The translations under genes and the position numbers were made by a program. A model generated the notes under the pieces. The model ran no database searches and had not been told where the DNA came from. It saw nothing but the letters and a program-made list of their open reading frames with translations. From contig JACPUU010000018.1 in NCBI GenBank assembly GCA_016192075.1, positions 186,001 to 250,000 on the forward strand: a stretch of DNA of 64,000 nt, read 5' to 3'. Positions 8,626 through 17,396 of the stretch are shown here, piece after piece; position 1 is the stretch's first letter, and each line of letters begins with the position of its first letter. The stretch is from Bacteroidota bacterium (GTDB lineage: Bacteria; Bacteroidota; Bacteroidia; Flavobacteriales_D; Crocinitomicaceae).

Positions 8626-10406
8626 TCCAAAAACTGGCAGAACATAGAATCGCCTTTCTGCTGCTGGTTACTCTTTTACTGGTTCAACTTTTTTCTGTTG
8701 ACCTCAACAGCCCTTACCGCAAGCCCATTAATGGTGACGCCCAGGCTTATTACGCTTATTTACCGGCCATTTTCATTTACCAGGACCTCGATTATTCATT
8801 CGTGCCGGAAATGCAGCAGAAATATTATACCACTGCAAGCGCCAAATCTTTTTTAAAAGAAACAACCGATGGTGAAAAAGTGAATAAAACTTTTCCCGGT
8901 GTTACCGTATTGTACCTCCCGTTTTTTCTGGCTGCACATGCAACGTCACTTCTCTTTGGCCTGCCGGCTGACGGATATGCGTTTACCTACCAGCTTTTCT
9001 ACCTCATGGGTTTCTGGTTTTACTTTTTGCTGGGCATGATTTTTTTTCGCAAGGTGCTGTTACAGCTGAATTTCACACCAAAAACAACCAACCTGACCCT
9101 GCTTGTGCTGGTATTGGCAACCAACCTCTTCTTTTACACCGTTTATGATCAGTCAGTGACACACATCTACAGTTTTTTTCTGATCAATTGGGCTTTGTGG
9201 TTGCTGTTGAAACTGAAAGCGCATTTTCAATTGTCCAGGTTAATACTGCTCGCAAGCATTCTGGCGCTTATTGGCATAACCCGCCCAACCAATATTCTGG
9301 TACTGGGTGTGTTTTTCTTTTTTGTGCCTGAAATGGCCTTTTATAAATCGCTTTTAAATCAGTTTTTTCGTATTAAAAACATTTATAAAACTCTTGTTCC
9401 GGTTCTGCTCCTGCTTTCTATACCATTCATTTTATGGAAATTACAAACCGGAAAATGGATTGTTTATTCGTATGGCAATGAGGGTTTTGACTTTTTGCAT
9501 CCGCAGCTGTTTAATTTTCTGTTTTCATACACCAAAGGCTGGCTGGTTTATACCCCGGTTATGGCATTTGTTCTGCCGGTTGGTTTTATACTTTTATTCC
9601 ACCAAAACAAAAAGCAGTTTTTCATTGGTCTGATCTTTCTGTTGCTAGCTGTATACATTTTCAGCAGCTGGTGGTGCTGGTATTATGGTGCAGGCCTGAG
9701 CCAGCGGGTAATGATGGACTTTTACATTCTCCCGGGTTTTTTGCTTGCCCTTATTTTTCAAAAAACAGGCACAATAAAAGAATCATCACAGAACCAAAAT
9801 TCAAAAAAGCAATTCTCCTGGAAACGGCCAGCCCTGCTAATACTCATGCTGCTGTTTATTTGCGTAAACACCATTCAGGCCTGGCAAATATCCAACGGCA
9901 TTTTACCTTTTGGATCACCTACGCGCGAACAATACTGGGACAATTTTTTGGTGCTGAAGAAAAGAGCACAGGTTTACCCCCAGCAGCACTGGGTTTTTGT
10001 TAACCGGGGCGTTGTATCCCTCAATTCAGCTGAAGGGCAGATTTTGAAAGGAAACCCGGTTCAGCTTGAAAACAACTGGTGTTTGCAGGTAAATGAGTCA
10101 GCTGAATATTCGGCTGTTGCACAAATTCCGCCGCAACATTTCAAAAAGGGGTGTAAACTCATTGTTTCATTTGAAAGCAGGGCAAACACAACTATTGAAC
10201 AAACCCGCGTTGTTTTTCAGCTGGGGCCAACACTTCAAAAAGTCTTTTTACTGAAAGATTACATTTCAGCCGATTGGGAAAAAATGCAATACCTCCTTGA
10301 AATAGATGATGAACTAACGGCACCCGTTGACATTTACCTGTGGAATGCCGGCAGCGGTGAACATGCTGAGTTGCGCAACCTCAGCTGGGAACTGTATTTT
10401 GACTAA
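8622..10406 (+). CDS. Polytopic membrane protein, GT-C glycosyltransferase-like
   Basis: A 594-residue protein with about ten to twelve transmembrane helices in the first 440 residues and a soluble C-terminal domain of about 150 residues. The segment after the first helix (NGDAQAYYAYLPAIFIYQDL) has an acidic pair in the first periplasmic loop, where lipid-linked GT-C glycosyltransferases (families 39/83/87) carry their catalytic Asp. The general topology fits, but no complete family signature was seen. The C-terminal domain (VFQLGPTLQKVFLLKDYISA, then PVDIYLWNAGSGEHAELRNL) looks like a carbohydrate-binding beta-sandwich. The neighbouring GT2 and GT9 genes support a role in surface glycan or LPS decoration. 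An alternative is an unrelated transporter-like membrane protein. Confidence 0.6.
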   Translation: MIQKLAEHRIAFLLLVTLLLVQLFSVDLNSPYRKPINGDAQAYYAYLPAIFIYQDLDYSFVPEMQQKYYTTASAKSFLKETTDGEKVNKTFPGVTVLYLPFFLAAHATSLLFGLPADGYAFTYQLFYLMGFWFYFLLGMIFFRKVLLQLNFTPKTTNLTLLVLVLATNLFFYTVYDQSVTHIYSFFLINWALWLLLKLKAHFQLSRLILLASILALIGITRPTNILVLGVFFFFVPEMAFYKSLLNQFFRIKNIYKTLVPVLLLLSIPFILWKLQTGKWIVYSYGNEGFDFLHPQLFNFLFSYTKGWLVYTPVMAFVLPVGFILLFHQNKKQFFIGLIFLLLAVYIFSSWWCWYYGAGLSQRVMMDFYILPGFLLALIFQKTGTIKESSQNQNSKKQFSWKRPALLILMLLFICVNTIQAWQISNGILPFGSPTREQYWDNFLVLKKRAQVYPQQHWVFVNRGVVSLNSAEGQILKGNPVQLENNWCLQVNESAEYSAVAQIPPQHFKKGCKLIVSFESRANTTIEQTRVVFQLGPTLQKVFLLKDYISADWEKMQYLLEIDDELTAPVDIYLWNAGSGEHAELRNLSWELYFD

Positions 10407-10420
10407 ACCCGTTTGACTTT

Positions 10421-10663
10421 ATGTGGATTATTACAGTCATCCTTTTACTGATACTTTTTTTCCCGGCAATTATTCTGTTCGATTATCATAAAAAGCACAA
10501 CATTCATAAATCTATCTGGTTCCTTGTATTTTTTTGTGTTTTTATGTTACTGATCCGCCTCTGCATTGCGTTTTTGGGCCTGACGCTGGTGAATTACCTG
10601 CTGCTGATTCCGGTAAGTATTTTTGGTGTTTTGTTTGCGAAAAACCGGCGAAAAAAAGAGTGA
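10421..10663 (+). CDS. Small membrane protein (80 aa)
   Basis: An 80-residue protein that is almost entirely hydrophobic, with two or three helices (ITVILLLILFFPAIILF, then SIWFLVFFCVFMLLIRLCIA, then LVNYLLLIPVSIFGVLF) and a basic tail KNRRKKE that favours a cytoplasmic C-terminus. It starts 15 bp after the GT-C-like gene and so is likely co-transcribed with it. No family was recognised. It could be an accessory subunit of the membrane enzyme upstream. Confidence 0.6.
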   Translation: MWIITVILLLILFFPAIILFDYHKKHNIHKSIWFLVFFCVFMLLIRLCIAFLGLTLVNYLLLIPVSIFGVLFAKNRRKKE

Positions 10664-10737
10664 AATTCGCTGCTTTCAAACAACAAAACTTTCAAAACTC
10701 AGCACGCACAAGCCATTTACTGCGTTCTATTTTAACC

Positions 10738-10745
10738 TAAATTTG
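10738..10745 (+). promoter_or_regulatory. -7 box TAAATTTG just before the GT2 gene
   Basis: An exact TAnnTTTG match ending only 4 nt before the ATG at 10750. Initiation at the normal distance would start transcription at or inside the start codon. No -33 TTG at standard spacing was found. Confidence 0.45.
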
Positions 10746-10749
10746 TTTG

Positions 10750-11502
10750 ATGTCTCAACTCACCGTTGTCATAATTACCAAAAATGAAGAACGCAACATT
10801 GGCCGTGCGCTTGATTCTGTAAGCCATATTGCCGATGAGATTATTGTGGTAGACAGCTATTCTACCGATAAAACCAAAAGCATTTGTGAAAAAAAGGGGG
10901 CTCATTTCATTCAAACAGACTGGAAAGGATACGCTGCCACCAAAAATTTTGCAAACAGCCTGGCCAAATTCCCCTACATTTTTTCGTTAGATGCTGATGA
11001 GGCAGTTGATAAGGAGCTTGAAAAAGCCATTCTGGCAGAGAAATCAAAGGGTTTCTCAGGCACTTACACCATCAACCGGCTCACCAATTATTGCGGCAAA
11101 TGGATTCATCATTCAGGCTGGTATCCGGATAAAAAAATTCGCATTTTTCCAAAAGATAAAACGCAATGGGTGGGTGAATTTGTGCATGAAGAGCTTGCGT
11201 TTTCTGAGCCGCTTGGTCATACCGAATTGCCCGGACACCTGGAACATTACTCGTACTATTCATTTGAAGACCACCGCATGCGTGCAGACAAATATTCATT
11301 GCTGACTGCACAAAAAATGGCTGCACGTGGAAAAAATGCGGGAGCGCTGAAACCCTACATCAGTGCCGTTGGCCGTTTCATTTCCATGTACCTGCTTAAA
11401 CGCGGTTTTTTAGATGGCAAAATGGGGTTCCGCATTGCATCCATTTCAGCCAAATCAAATATTCTTAAATACAAGGAACTTCGCCGGTTGAACCAACAAT
11501 GA
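10750..11502 (+). CDS. Glycosyltransferase family 2, LPS core type (WaaE/KdtX-like)
   Basis: A 250-residue GT-A enzyme. The N-terminus reads directly into the nucleotide-binding strand and loop (LTVVIITKNEERNIGRALDS, then IVVDSYSTDKTKSICE). The metal-binding DxD is SLDADEAVD near residue 80, followed by the WaaE-like signature YCGKWIHHSGWYPDKKIRIF and WVGEFVHEELAF. Such enzymes add a glucose or related sugar to the LPS inner core. An in-frame TTG one codon upstream is possible, but the ATG at 10750 fits the domain start exactly. The next gene, a heptosyltransferase-like GT9, overlaps by 4 bp, which supports a role in lipid-linked glycan or LPS core assembly at the inner membrane. Confidence 0.88.
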   Translation: MSQLTVVIITKNEERNIGRALDSVSHIADEIIVVDSYSTDKTKSICEKKGAHFIQTDWKGYAATKNFANSLAKFPYIFSLDADEAVDKELEKAILAEKSKGFSGTYTINRLTNYCGKWIHHSGWYPDKKIRIFPKDKTQWVGEFVHEELAFSEPLGHTELPGHLEHYSYYSFEDHRMRADKYSLLTAQKMAARGKNAGALKPYISAVGRFISMYLLKRGFLDGKMGFRIASISAKSNILKYKELRRLNQQ

Positions 11503-12479
11503 TCCCTAATCCCACACATATTGTTATCAGCCGTACCGATAGTATTGGAGACGTTTCACTGACCTTGCCGCTGGCCGGAATTCTGAAAGAAAAATACCCC
11601 GCTGCAAAAATTACATTTCTTGGAAACACCTATACCAAACCGGTTATTGAATGCTGCCAATACATTGATGAAATATGGGAATGGGCTGAACTGCAAAAAT
11701 TAACTGCGGCTGAAAAAATTGCCTTTTTGAAATCAAAAAATGTCACTGTTTTTATTCACGTTTTCCCCCGTAAAGAAATTGCTCAATTGGCCAAAAAGGC
11801 CCGCATACCGCATCGCATTGGAACGTCACACCGCCTGTTTCATCTTTTTACCTGCAACCACCGGCCCAATTTTACCCGTAAAAATTCCGCTTTGCATGAA
11901 GCACAGCTCAATACCAAACTGCTAAAACCGCTTGGCATTCAAACAGATTACAGCCTGGCTGATTTGCAGCATTATGCCGGTTTTTCTCGAATACCTGACC
12001 TTCAACCAGCACACGAAGCACTTTTAAAAACCGGTAGAAAAAACATTATTCTCCACCCTAAATCACAGGGCAGTGCACGTGAGTGGTCACTTGAAAACTA
12101 CATGGAACTTGCCGCTTCACTGGATGAAACAAAATACTGCATTTTTTTTACCGGAACAGAAAAAGAAGGCCTGCTTTTCAGGAATTTAATTCCGTGCAAA
12201 GCCAATATTCACGACTTGACAGGCAAAATGACGCTGCCTGAACTGATTGCTTTTATAAAAAGGGCTGATGCTTTGGTGGCTGCCAGTACCGGACCGCTTC
12301 ACCTGGCGGGTCTTTCAGGTATCAGGGCCATTGGTTTGTTTTCAGGTCAGCGGCCCATTCATCCGGGTAGATGGCAACCCCTTGGAAATAAGGTAATCAC
12401 CCTGGAAGAAAAAAATATTTCAAATTCCACCCAACCCCTCAACATTCCTTTACGTGATGTTAAAAAAGCCCTTGAATAA
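11499..12479 (+). CDS. Glycosyltransferase family 9 (ADP-heptose:LPS heptosyltransferase-like)
   Basis: A 326-residue GT-B protein. It opens with the GT9 N-terminal motif ISRTDSIGDVSLTLPLAGIL, including the invariant D of the acceptor domain. The C-terminal donor domain has NIILHPKSQGSAREWSLENY and the ADP-heptose binding stretch ASTGPLHLAGLSGIRAIGLF. These enzymes transfer a heptose or similar sugar from ADP-heptose to the growing LPS core. The exact acceptor is not predictable. The ATG overlaps the stop of the GT2 gene (ATGA), so the two are translationally coupled. The family call is strong. A hairpin about 20 bp after the stop may end the operon. Confidence 0.87.
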   Translation: MIPNPTHIVISRTDSIGDVSLTLPLAGILKEKYPAAKITFLGNTYTKPVIECCQYIDEIWEWAELQKLTAAEKIAFLKSKNVTVFIHVFPRKEIAQLAKKARIPHRIGTSHRLFHLFTCNHRPNFTRKNSALHEAQLNTKLLKPLGIQTDYSLADLQHYAGFSRIPDLQPAHEALLKTGRKNIILHPKSQGSAREWSLENYMELAASLDETKYCIFFTGTEKEGLLFRNLIPCKANIHDLTGKMTLPELIAFIKRADALVAASTGPLHLAGLSGIRAIGLFSGQRPIHPGRWQPLGNKVITLEEKNISNSTQPLNIPLRDVKKALE

Positions 12480-12779
12480 AGGGTCTTAAAAGAAGATAAG
12501 CCTGACACGTTTGCCAGGCTCATCAACTTTTGAAATGAAAAAAACTACTTACTCTGTTCTAAATGTACGAAGTTTTCTTGGTACAGCAATACTTTTTATG
12601 CATTTAGTTTTTTAAATCCCCTCTTGATTGAGTGAACGTGAACTATAGCAAAGTCTTCGGTTACAGCCCTTTTTTGGTTAAACCTGTATTTCGACCAATC
12701 TTCTTTTTTTTCCGATCGTTCTTTGGCAAGGAATTTGATTCTGTACGTTTAATCGTAACAAACTAATGCAAACTATACT
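12480..12779 (+). other. 300-bp intergenic region with weak hairpin and likely promoter
   Basis: AGCCTG/CAGGCT (12499-12504 with 12515-12520) forms a short hairpin but has no T-tract, so it is at best a weak terminator for the glycosyltransferase operon. TTTG at 12722-12725 and TACGTTTA at 12744-12751, spaced 18 nt, form a near-consensus promoter for the DUF3108 gene at 12780. No open frame of credible coding quality was seen. Confidence 0.4.
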
Positions 12780-13595
12780 ATGAAAGGGCTTGGATTACTC
12801 GCTGTAGCGACAATCGGAATTGTTCTCTCAGCAAACGCTGCCACTGATCAGGATCAGGCAGGTGAAGCAGATAAAAGTTTTGTAAAAATTAAACAGTCTG
12901 CTTTCAGACCTGGTGAAAAATTAACATACCGGCTTTCTTACGGCGCCTTTGATGCCGGTGAAGCAGTGTTGACTGTTGAAGAAAGTGAAAAAACCGTTCA
13001 GGGTCGAAAACTCTGGAAAGTAAGAGGTGTTGGAAAAACAATTTCTGCCTTTGAATGGTTTTACAAAGTAAACGACCGCTATGAATCGTATATGGATGCT
13101 GAAGCCATGTTTCCATGGCTTTTTGTAAGACGTGTAGATGAAGGTGGATACATCATCAACCAGGACTATACGTTTCACCAGCACAAAAACCTGGTAGATA
13201 ACGGTGAAGGCAAAAAATTCAACATACCTGACCTGTGCCAGGACATGATCTCAGCCTTTTACTATGCCCGCACGCTGGATTTCAGTAATGCGAAAAAAGG
13301 TGACATTTTCACCGTGAACATTTTTCTCGATGACGAGCTTTACCCAACCAAAATCAAATACCTGGGCAAAGAAGAAATCAAAATACGCAAAGGCAAATTC
13401 CGCTGCCACAAATTTGCACCAATTGTTCAGGAAGGGCGGGTGTTTAACAGTGAAGAAGATTTAACCGTGTGGATTACGGACGACGGCAACAAAATTCCAA
13501 TTCTGGCCAAAGCAAATATCAAAGTTGGTTCCCTGAAAATGCACCTGACCGGTTGGGAAGGGCTGGTGAATCCAATGGCAAAAATATATGAGTAA
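12780..13595 (+). CDS. Exported DUF3108 protein
   Basis: A 271-residue protein with a signal peptide (MKGLGLLAVATIGIVLSANA). The mature part opens with the DUF3108 hallmark FRPGEKLTYRLSYGAFDAGE and continues with strand pairs such as KLWKVRGVGKTISAFEWFYK and a DRYESYMDAEAMFPWLFVRR segment. It ends with the VWITDDGNKIPILAKANIKV GSLKM strands that are typical of the family. DUF3108 proteins are periplasmic or outer-membrane-associated beta proteins whose fold resembles that of lipid-carrying or LPS-handling proteins; the function is unproven. It lies just after the LPS-type glycosyltransferases but has its own promoter-like sequence. Confidence 0.85.
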   Translation: MKGLGLLAVATIGIVLSANAATDQDQAGEADKSFVKIKQSAFRPGEKLTYRLSYGAFDAGEAVLTVEESEKTVQGRKLWKVRGVGKTISAFEWFYKVNDRYESYMDAEAMFPWLFVRRVDEGGYIINQDYTFHQHKNLVDNGEGKKFNIPDLCQDMISAFYYARTLDFSNAKKGDIFTVNIFLDDELYPTKIKYLGKEEIKIRKGKFRCHKFAPIVQEGRVFNSEEDLTVWITDDGNKIPILAKANIKVGSLKMHLTGWEGLVNPMAKIYE

Positions 13596-13708
13596 TCCAT
13601 GGTGATTCTATTAACAATTTAGTCCCCACAGCATTTAAAACCTGATTTTCGTCAGCCTTTCCCCAGAAAGAATTAGCTATTTTTAGCGCATTCAAAAAAT
13701 TTCACTGC

Positions 13709-14734
13709 ATGGAAATAGCTGACGAAACGCTTAAACGCATCCAGATTTTAAAAGATAAATACGCCTCTATCGGGCAGGATTTAAACTCATACCTGGATGG
13801 ATTAATCTACGCAAACCCTCTTGCTTATTGGGATTATATTGAAGTGGATGCGCTTCTGAGTCTTCAAAAACCAAAAACAGATTTCCCGGACGAAAAGATT
13901 TTTATTGTCTATCACCAGATCACTGAACTCTATTTCTACCTGGCTGAGCATGAGCTGAAACAAATTGCCTACAACGGTAAAAACATCAGTGATCAGGGAC
14001 AGGATATGGGCTGGAACAGTGAACTGAAAATAGATTACCTGATTGATCGTTTGCGCCGCATAAACAAATACTTTGAAGCATTAACCAAGTCATTCGACGT
14101 GATGCGTTTTGGCATGGAAAAAGAACAATTCACCAAGTTCAGAATGTCCCTGTTATCAGCCAGCGGATTTCAAACCGCCAGTTACCGCCGTATTGAAATT
14201 GCCTGTACCGATTTAAAATACCTGGTGCATGAATCAAAACGCAAACATTTGTGGACGGCTGAAGTGCATGAACAGCTGGACAATATCTACTGGAAACAAG
14301 GGGCTATTGTTGAAGACACGGGTGAAAAAACACTCACACTCAAACATTTTGAACAGAAATACATGGCCGATTTTCACAAACTGGCCGATGAATTTGAAAC
14401 ACGCAATGTTTGGAAAAAAGTACAACAGCTGCCTGAAGCTGACCGTAAAAATCCAAAACTGGTCAAAGAACTGCGTGAGCTGGATGTGAACGTAAACATA
14501 AACTGGCCGCTGGTTCATTACCGCACCGCGGTGCGTTACCTGGCTAAAGACAAAGGAGAATCCAAAGGCACCGGCGGAACAAACTGGCAAAATTATTTGC
14601 CGCCGCGTTTTCAGCGCCGTATTTTTTACCCTGAACTCTGGTCACAACAAGAGATGGATGAATGGGGCAAAGCCTGGGTAGAAGAAGTGCTGGCTGATTC
14701 TATCCGCACTGAAAATCTACGGGAAAATATTTAA
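13709..14734 (+). CDS. kynA: Tryptophan 2,3-dioxygenase family protein
   Basis: A 341-residue cytoplasmic heme enzyme that opens the indole ring of L-tryptophan to N-formylkynurenine, the first step of the kynurenine route. Visible family residues are the substrate-site HQITELYFYLAEHELKQI (His69), the block FRMSLLSASGFQTASYRRIE (near residues 144-163), the proximal heme ligand His270 in NINWPLVHYRTAVRYL, and the GTGG loop at 287-290 that closes over the substrate. The length is somewhat above the roughly 280-300 residues of many bacterial forms because of an N-terminal helix. No other kynurenine gene (kynB, kynU, kmo) is nearby. A TATTTTTA near-consensus -7 box lies at 13678-13685. The enzyme family is clear; strict substrate specificity is inferred. 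Confidence 0.85.
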   Translation: MEIADETLKRIQILKDKYASIGQDLNSYLDGLIYANPLAYWDYIEVDALLSLQKPKTDFPDEKIFIVYHQITELYFYLAEHELKQIAYNGKNISDQGQDMGWNSELKIDYLIDRLRRINKYFEALTKSFDVMRFGMEKEQFTKFRMSLLSASGFQTASYRRIEIACTDLKYLVHESKRKHLWTAEVHEQLDNIYWKQGAIVEDTGEKTLTLKHFEQKYMADFHKLADEFETRNVWKKVQQLPEADRKNPKLVKELRELDVNVNINWPLVHYRTAVRYLAKDKGESKGTGGTNWQNYLPPRFQRRIFYPELWSQQEMDEWGKAWVEEVLADSIRTENLRENI

Positions 14735-14738
14735 CCGA

Positions 14739-17159
14739 TTACGATCCACCCGTACGTTTGTCTTCGTCTTCTAATCCTGTTTTGCGATCGCGGACCTTTT
14801 TCACGTCTTTATTTCCAAAATTGTACGACAATTGTATGCGCGCAATGCGGCTTTCCCATCCGCCGGAGCCTGAAACGCTTAACTCGCCGTAAGACATGTG
14901 CGCCTGCCAGTAAGAGGTGAATAATACATCACTGCAAGACACCCTCAACGATAAACGGTCTTCTAAAAATTTCTTTTCAAGGGCAAGATCCAATGCACCC
15001 ATGCTGCCTGTGAGGTAAGTACCGCCCCAGATAGAAGGAGAACTGTACCAGCCTGAAATTTCAAACTTAAATCCTTTTGGTAATAAAAAGGTGTTTTGCC
15101 CATAAGCACTTGCCGTAAACCGGTCCACCGCCTGAAACTTATCATCTGTACCAATATAGGATGTGTGGAACGCATTTACACTGATAAACACACTCCACCA
15201 TTTTGTAACAGAAAAGGGCAAACTGACACCCAGTGTAATGGTTTGTTCGTCGGCCACATTTTTTGAAATTAAATAGCTCTTTGTCTGACCCAGCGTATCA
15301 TTGATCTGCGCAAAAAAATCTTCTACATAACTATAGCTCAGTGATGTGCTGAAACGGTATTTGAAAGTGTGTGATACTTTGACATTATTGCCATACTGCG
15401 GTTGCAAAAACGGATTGCCTTTCATAAAGGACAGTTCATTCACCTGCCAGGTAAACGGGTTCAGTGACTGGTAATTTGGTCGTTGAATTCTTCTGCTGAA
15501 AGTAAGCGCCCAGGTATGATTGGCATTAGGTGACCAGGTTAATCCCCCGCTTGGAAAAAAGTTAAGATAATGCCGCTCAACATGATCTTCTGCTGTTACC
15601 TGCGTACTTACCAAATCACCCACCGAGTTTGTCTGCTCTGCCCGCAGACCCAATTGAAAATTCAATTTTTGAGAAATGACCCGTGCATAGTTTACATACC
15701 CTGCGCTGATATTTTCAGTATAGGTGAACTGATTGCTCCGGTCAGCATTGTAATTATCAACCTGATCTACCACATCGTAAAAATTGAGTGTGTTATCAGT
15801 CGTTACAAAAGAAACCTTAGCGCCCAGTGACAATTTACCGCCCCACAGGTTTTGGTTATAATCTATTTTTGCAGTTGCTATTGAAATGTCTGTTGGCGTA
15901 ATCATGCGGTAATTATTCTCATACAAAACTTGCTGTGTGGCAACATCCATGTATGAGTTGGGCTGATAATTGTTTGCCTCACGGCTATAAATTCCATAAT
16001 CAACATCTGCTGTAAACTCGTGTCCCAGCGTGTCTGCAAAGCGATAATTGATGTTTCCGGCAGCACGGTAATTCAATCCAACCCCGGTGTTGTTGGCTGT
16101 CAAAATCTGGGTCGGATCGGTGAAGCCTGTCGGTCCTATCTCTGTAATATTTGCCCCGTTTGATTCAGAATCGAAATAATTGCCGCTTGCCAAAAAACCA
16201 ATGGTGTGTTTGGGATTAATGTACCAGTCTACACCTGCTTTTCCATTATGTGAACCCTGGTAATCGTTATTGTCGCTGCGCGATTCATACGTTGAACCAA
16301 ACTGCGTTCTGTCCAGGTAAAAAAAGCTCCAGTTGGTTCCGATACTGTTGCTGTAAGAGGTGTAAAAATTCACTTTCTTTTTACGGTGATTCAATGAAAA
16401 CGAACCATTGGCGTGGTGATTGTGATAGATGCCATAACCGTAACCCGCGGTAATTGTTCCATTGGTTCCCAGGTTTTTATCGCGTTTCAACACCACATTA
16501 ATGATTCCGGCATTTCCGGCGGCCTCATATTTGGATGAGGGTTGTGTAATAATTTCTATTTTATCAATGTCTGCCGCCTGCATAGATTTTAGATAATTCA
16601 CCAGGTCTTCACCAGCCAGAATGGTAGGTTTATTGTCAACATAAACCTGTACGCCTGATTTTCCCTCAAGAACAATGTTGTTGTTGTTGTCAATAATAAC
16701 TCCCGGCGCCTTGCGCAATAAATCAAACCCGTTTGCGCCTGTTGCATTAAGTGTTCCCTGAACATTAAAAACTGTTTTGTCAGGCTGTACCTCAATAATG
16801 GGCCTTGCCGCAACAACATTTACCGTGGCTAATTCTGTATTGGGATTCATTTGGATTTTTCCCAGATCAACATCACTGAAAGAAAGTTCAAAGGTTTCAG
16901 AAGTATAAGGCGCTAACCCTACCATGGTAGCATACACAAAATAGTGTCCTTCTGTAACCCCTATAAATTTGAAGTTTCCTGAAGTGTCAGAAAGCGCTAC
17001 TTTAACAACCGAAGAATCGGCCGTGTTTTTGACAAACACGGTTGCAAACGGCACAGCACCGGTCTCTGAAGATAATTTGCCGGTAATTTTTGGGGAGGAC
17101 TGACCAAACGCCAGAGCGTTTAAACAGAATGACAACAATACTATTACTCTAATTCGCAT
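14739..17159 (-). CDS. TonB-dependent receptor-like outer-membrane protein
   Basis: An 806-residue protein. The ATG at 17159 starts a clean signal peptide (MRIRVIVLLSFCLNALAFGQ); the further in-frame ATG at 17189 would add ten polar residues and overlap a likely promoter (GATATTTG at 17187-17194). After the signal comes a carboxypeptidase-regulatory-like domain (about 25-105: ITGKLSSETGAVPFATVFVK), then a plug domain (about 115-225: NVVAARPIIEVQPDKTVFNV, then IIDNNNNIVLEGKSGVQVYV, then AAGNAGIINVVLKRDK). The rest is an outer-membrane beta-barrel of the OMP_b-brl_3 type, rich in YGYGIYHNHHANGSFSLNHR-like strands. No SusD partner is adjacent, so it is probably an iron, vitamin or peptide receptor and not a Sus glycan system. 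The ligand is unknown. Confidence 0.85.
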   Translation of the reverse strand: MRIRVIVLLSFCLNALAFGQSSPKITGKLSSETGAVPFATVFVKNTADSSVVKVALSDTSGNFKFIGVTEGHYFVYATMVGLAPYTSETFELSFSDVDLGKIQMNPNTELATVNVVAARPIIEVQPDKTVFNVQGTLNATGANGFDLLRKAPGVIIDNNNNIVLEGKSGVQVYVDNKPTILAGEDLVNYLKSMQAADIDKIEIITQPSSKYEAAGNAGIINVVLKRDKNLGTNGTITAGYGYGIYHNHHANGSFSLNHRKKKVNFYTSYSNSIGTNWSFFYLDRTQFGSTYESRSDNNDYQGSHNGKAGVDWYINPKHTIGFLASGNYFDSESNGANITEIGPTGFTDPTQILTANNTGVGLNYRAAGNINYRFADTLGHEFTADVDYGIYSREANNYQPNSYMDVATQQVLYENNYRMITPTDISIATAKIDYNQNLWGGKLSLGAKVSFVTTDNTLNFYDVVDQVDNYNADRSNQFTYTENISAGYVNYARVISQKLNFQLGLRAEQTNSVGDLVSTQVTAEDHVERHYLNFFPSGGLTWSPNANHTWALTFSRRIQRPNYQSLNPFTWQVNELSFMKGNPFLQPQYGNNVKVSHTFKYRFSTSLSYSYVEDFFAQINDTLGQTKSYLISKNVADEQTITLGVSLPFSVTKWWSVFISVNAFHTSYIGTDDKFQAVDRFTASAYGQNTFLLPKGFKFEISGWYSSPSIWGGTYLTGSMGALDLALEKKFLEDRLSLRVSCSDVLFTSYWQAHMSYGELSVSGSGGWESRIARIQLSYNFGNKDVKKVRDRKTGLEDEDKRTGGS

Positions 17160-17347
17160 ACTTGGGAAATCATCGTTTGGGTTGTACAAATATCAGGAAG
17201 GTTCTTCAAAACGCGTGTTAAATTTAGAATGATTCTTCACTACAACGTTTTAATGTACCACTCTTCAATGGCTGGTAACGAATTGTAATCTGTCACTGGC
17301 TGAATAATAACCAACATCCCACATTTAATAAAGAATGCCCCGTATGC

Positions 17348-17378
17348 TTGAACACCCGGGATTCCCTGCTTATCTTCG
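17348..17378 (+). promoter_or_regulatory. Likely promoter of the M23 lipoprotein gene
   Basis: TTG at 17348-17350 and TATCTTCG at 17371-17378, separated by 20 nt, match TTG-N20-TAnnTTTG with one mismatch. The box ends 18 nt before the ATG at 17397. Confidence 0.45.
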
Positions 17379-17396
17379 CCAAAACCTTAACTGATC

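Noticed and set aside
12499-12520. Riboswitch or strong terminator before the DUF3108 gene
   Set aside because: Only a 6-bp stem without a T-tract or conserved riboswitch elements was seen.
14739-17159. SusC-type glycan uptake locus
   Set aside because: No SusD gene or glycoside hydrolase is adjacent; the barrel resembles the OMP_b-brl_3 type.
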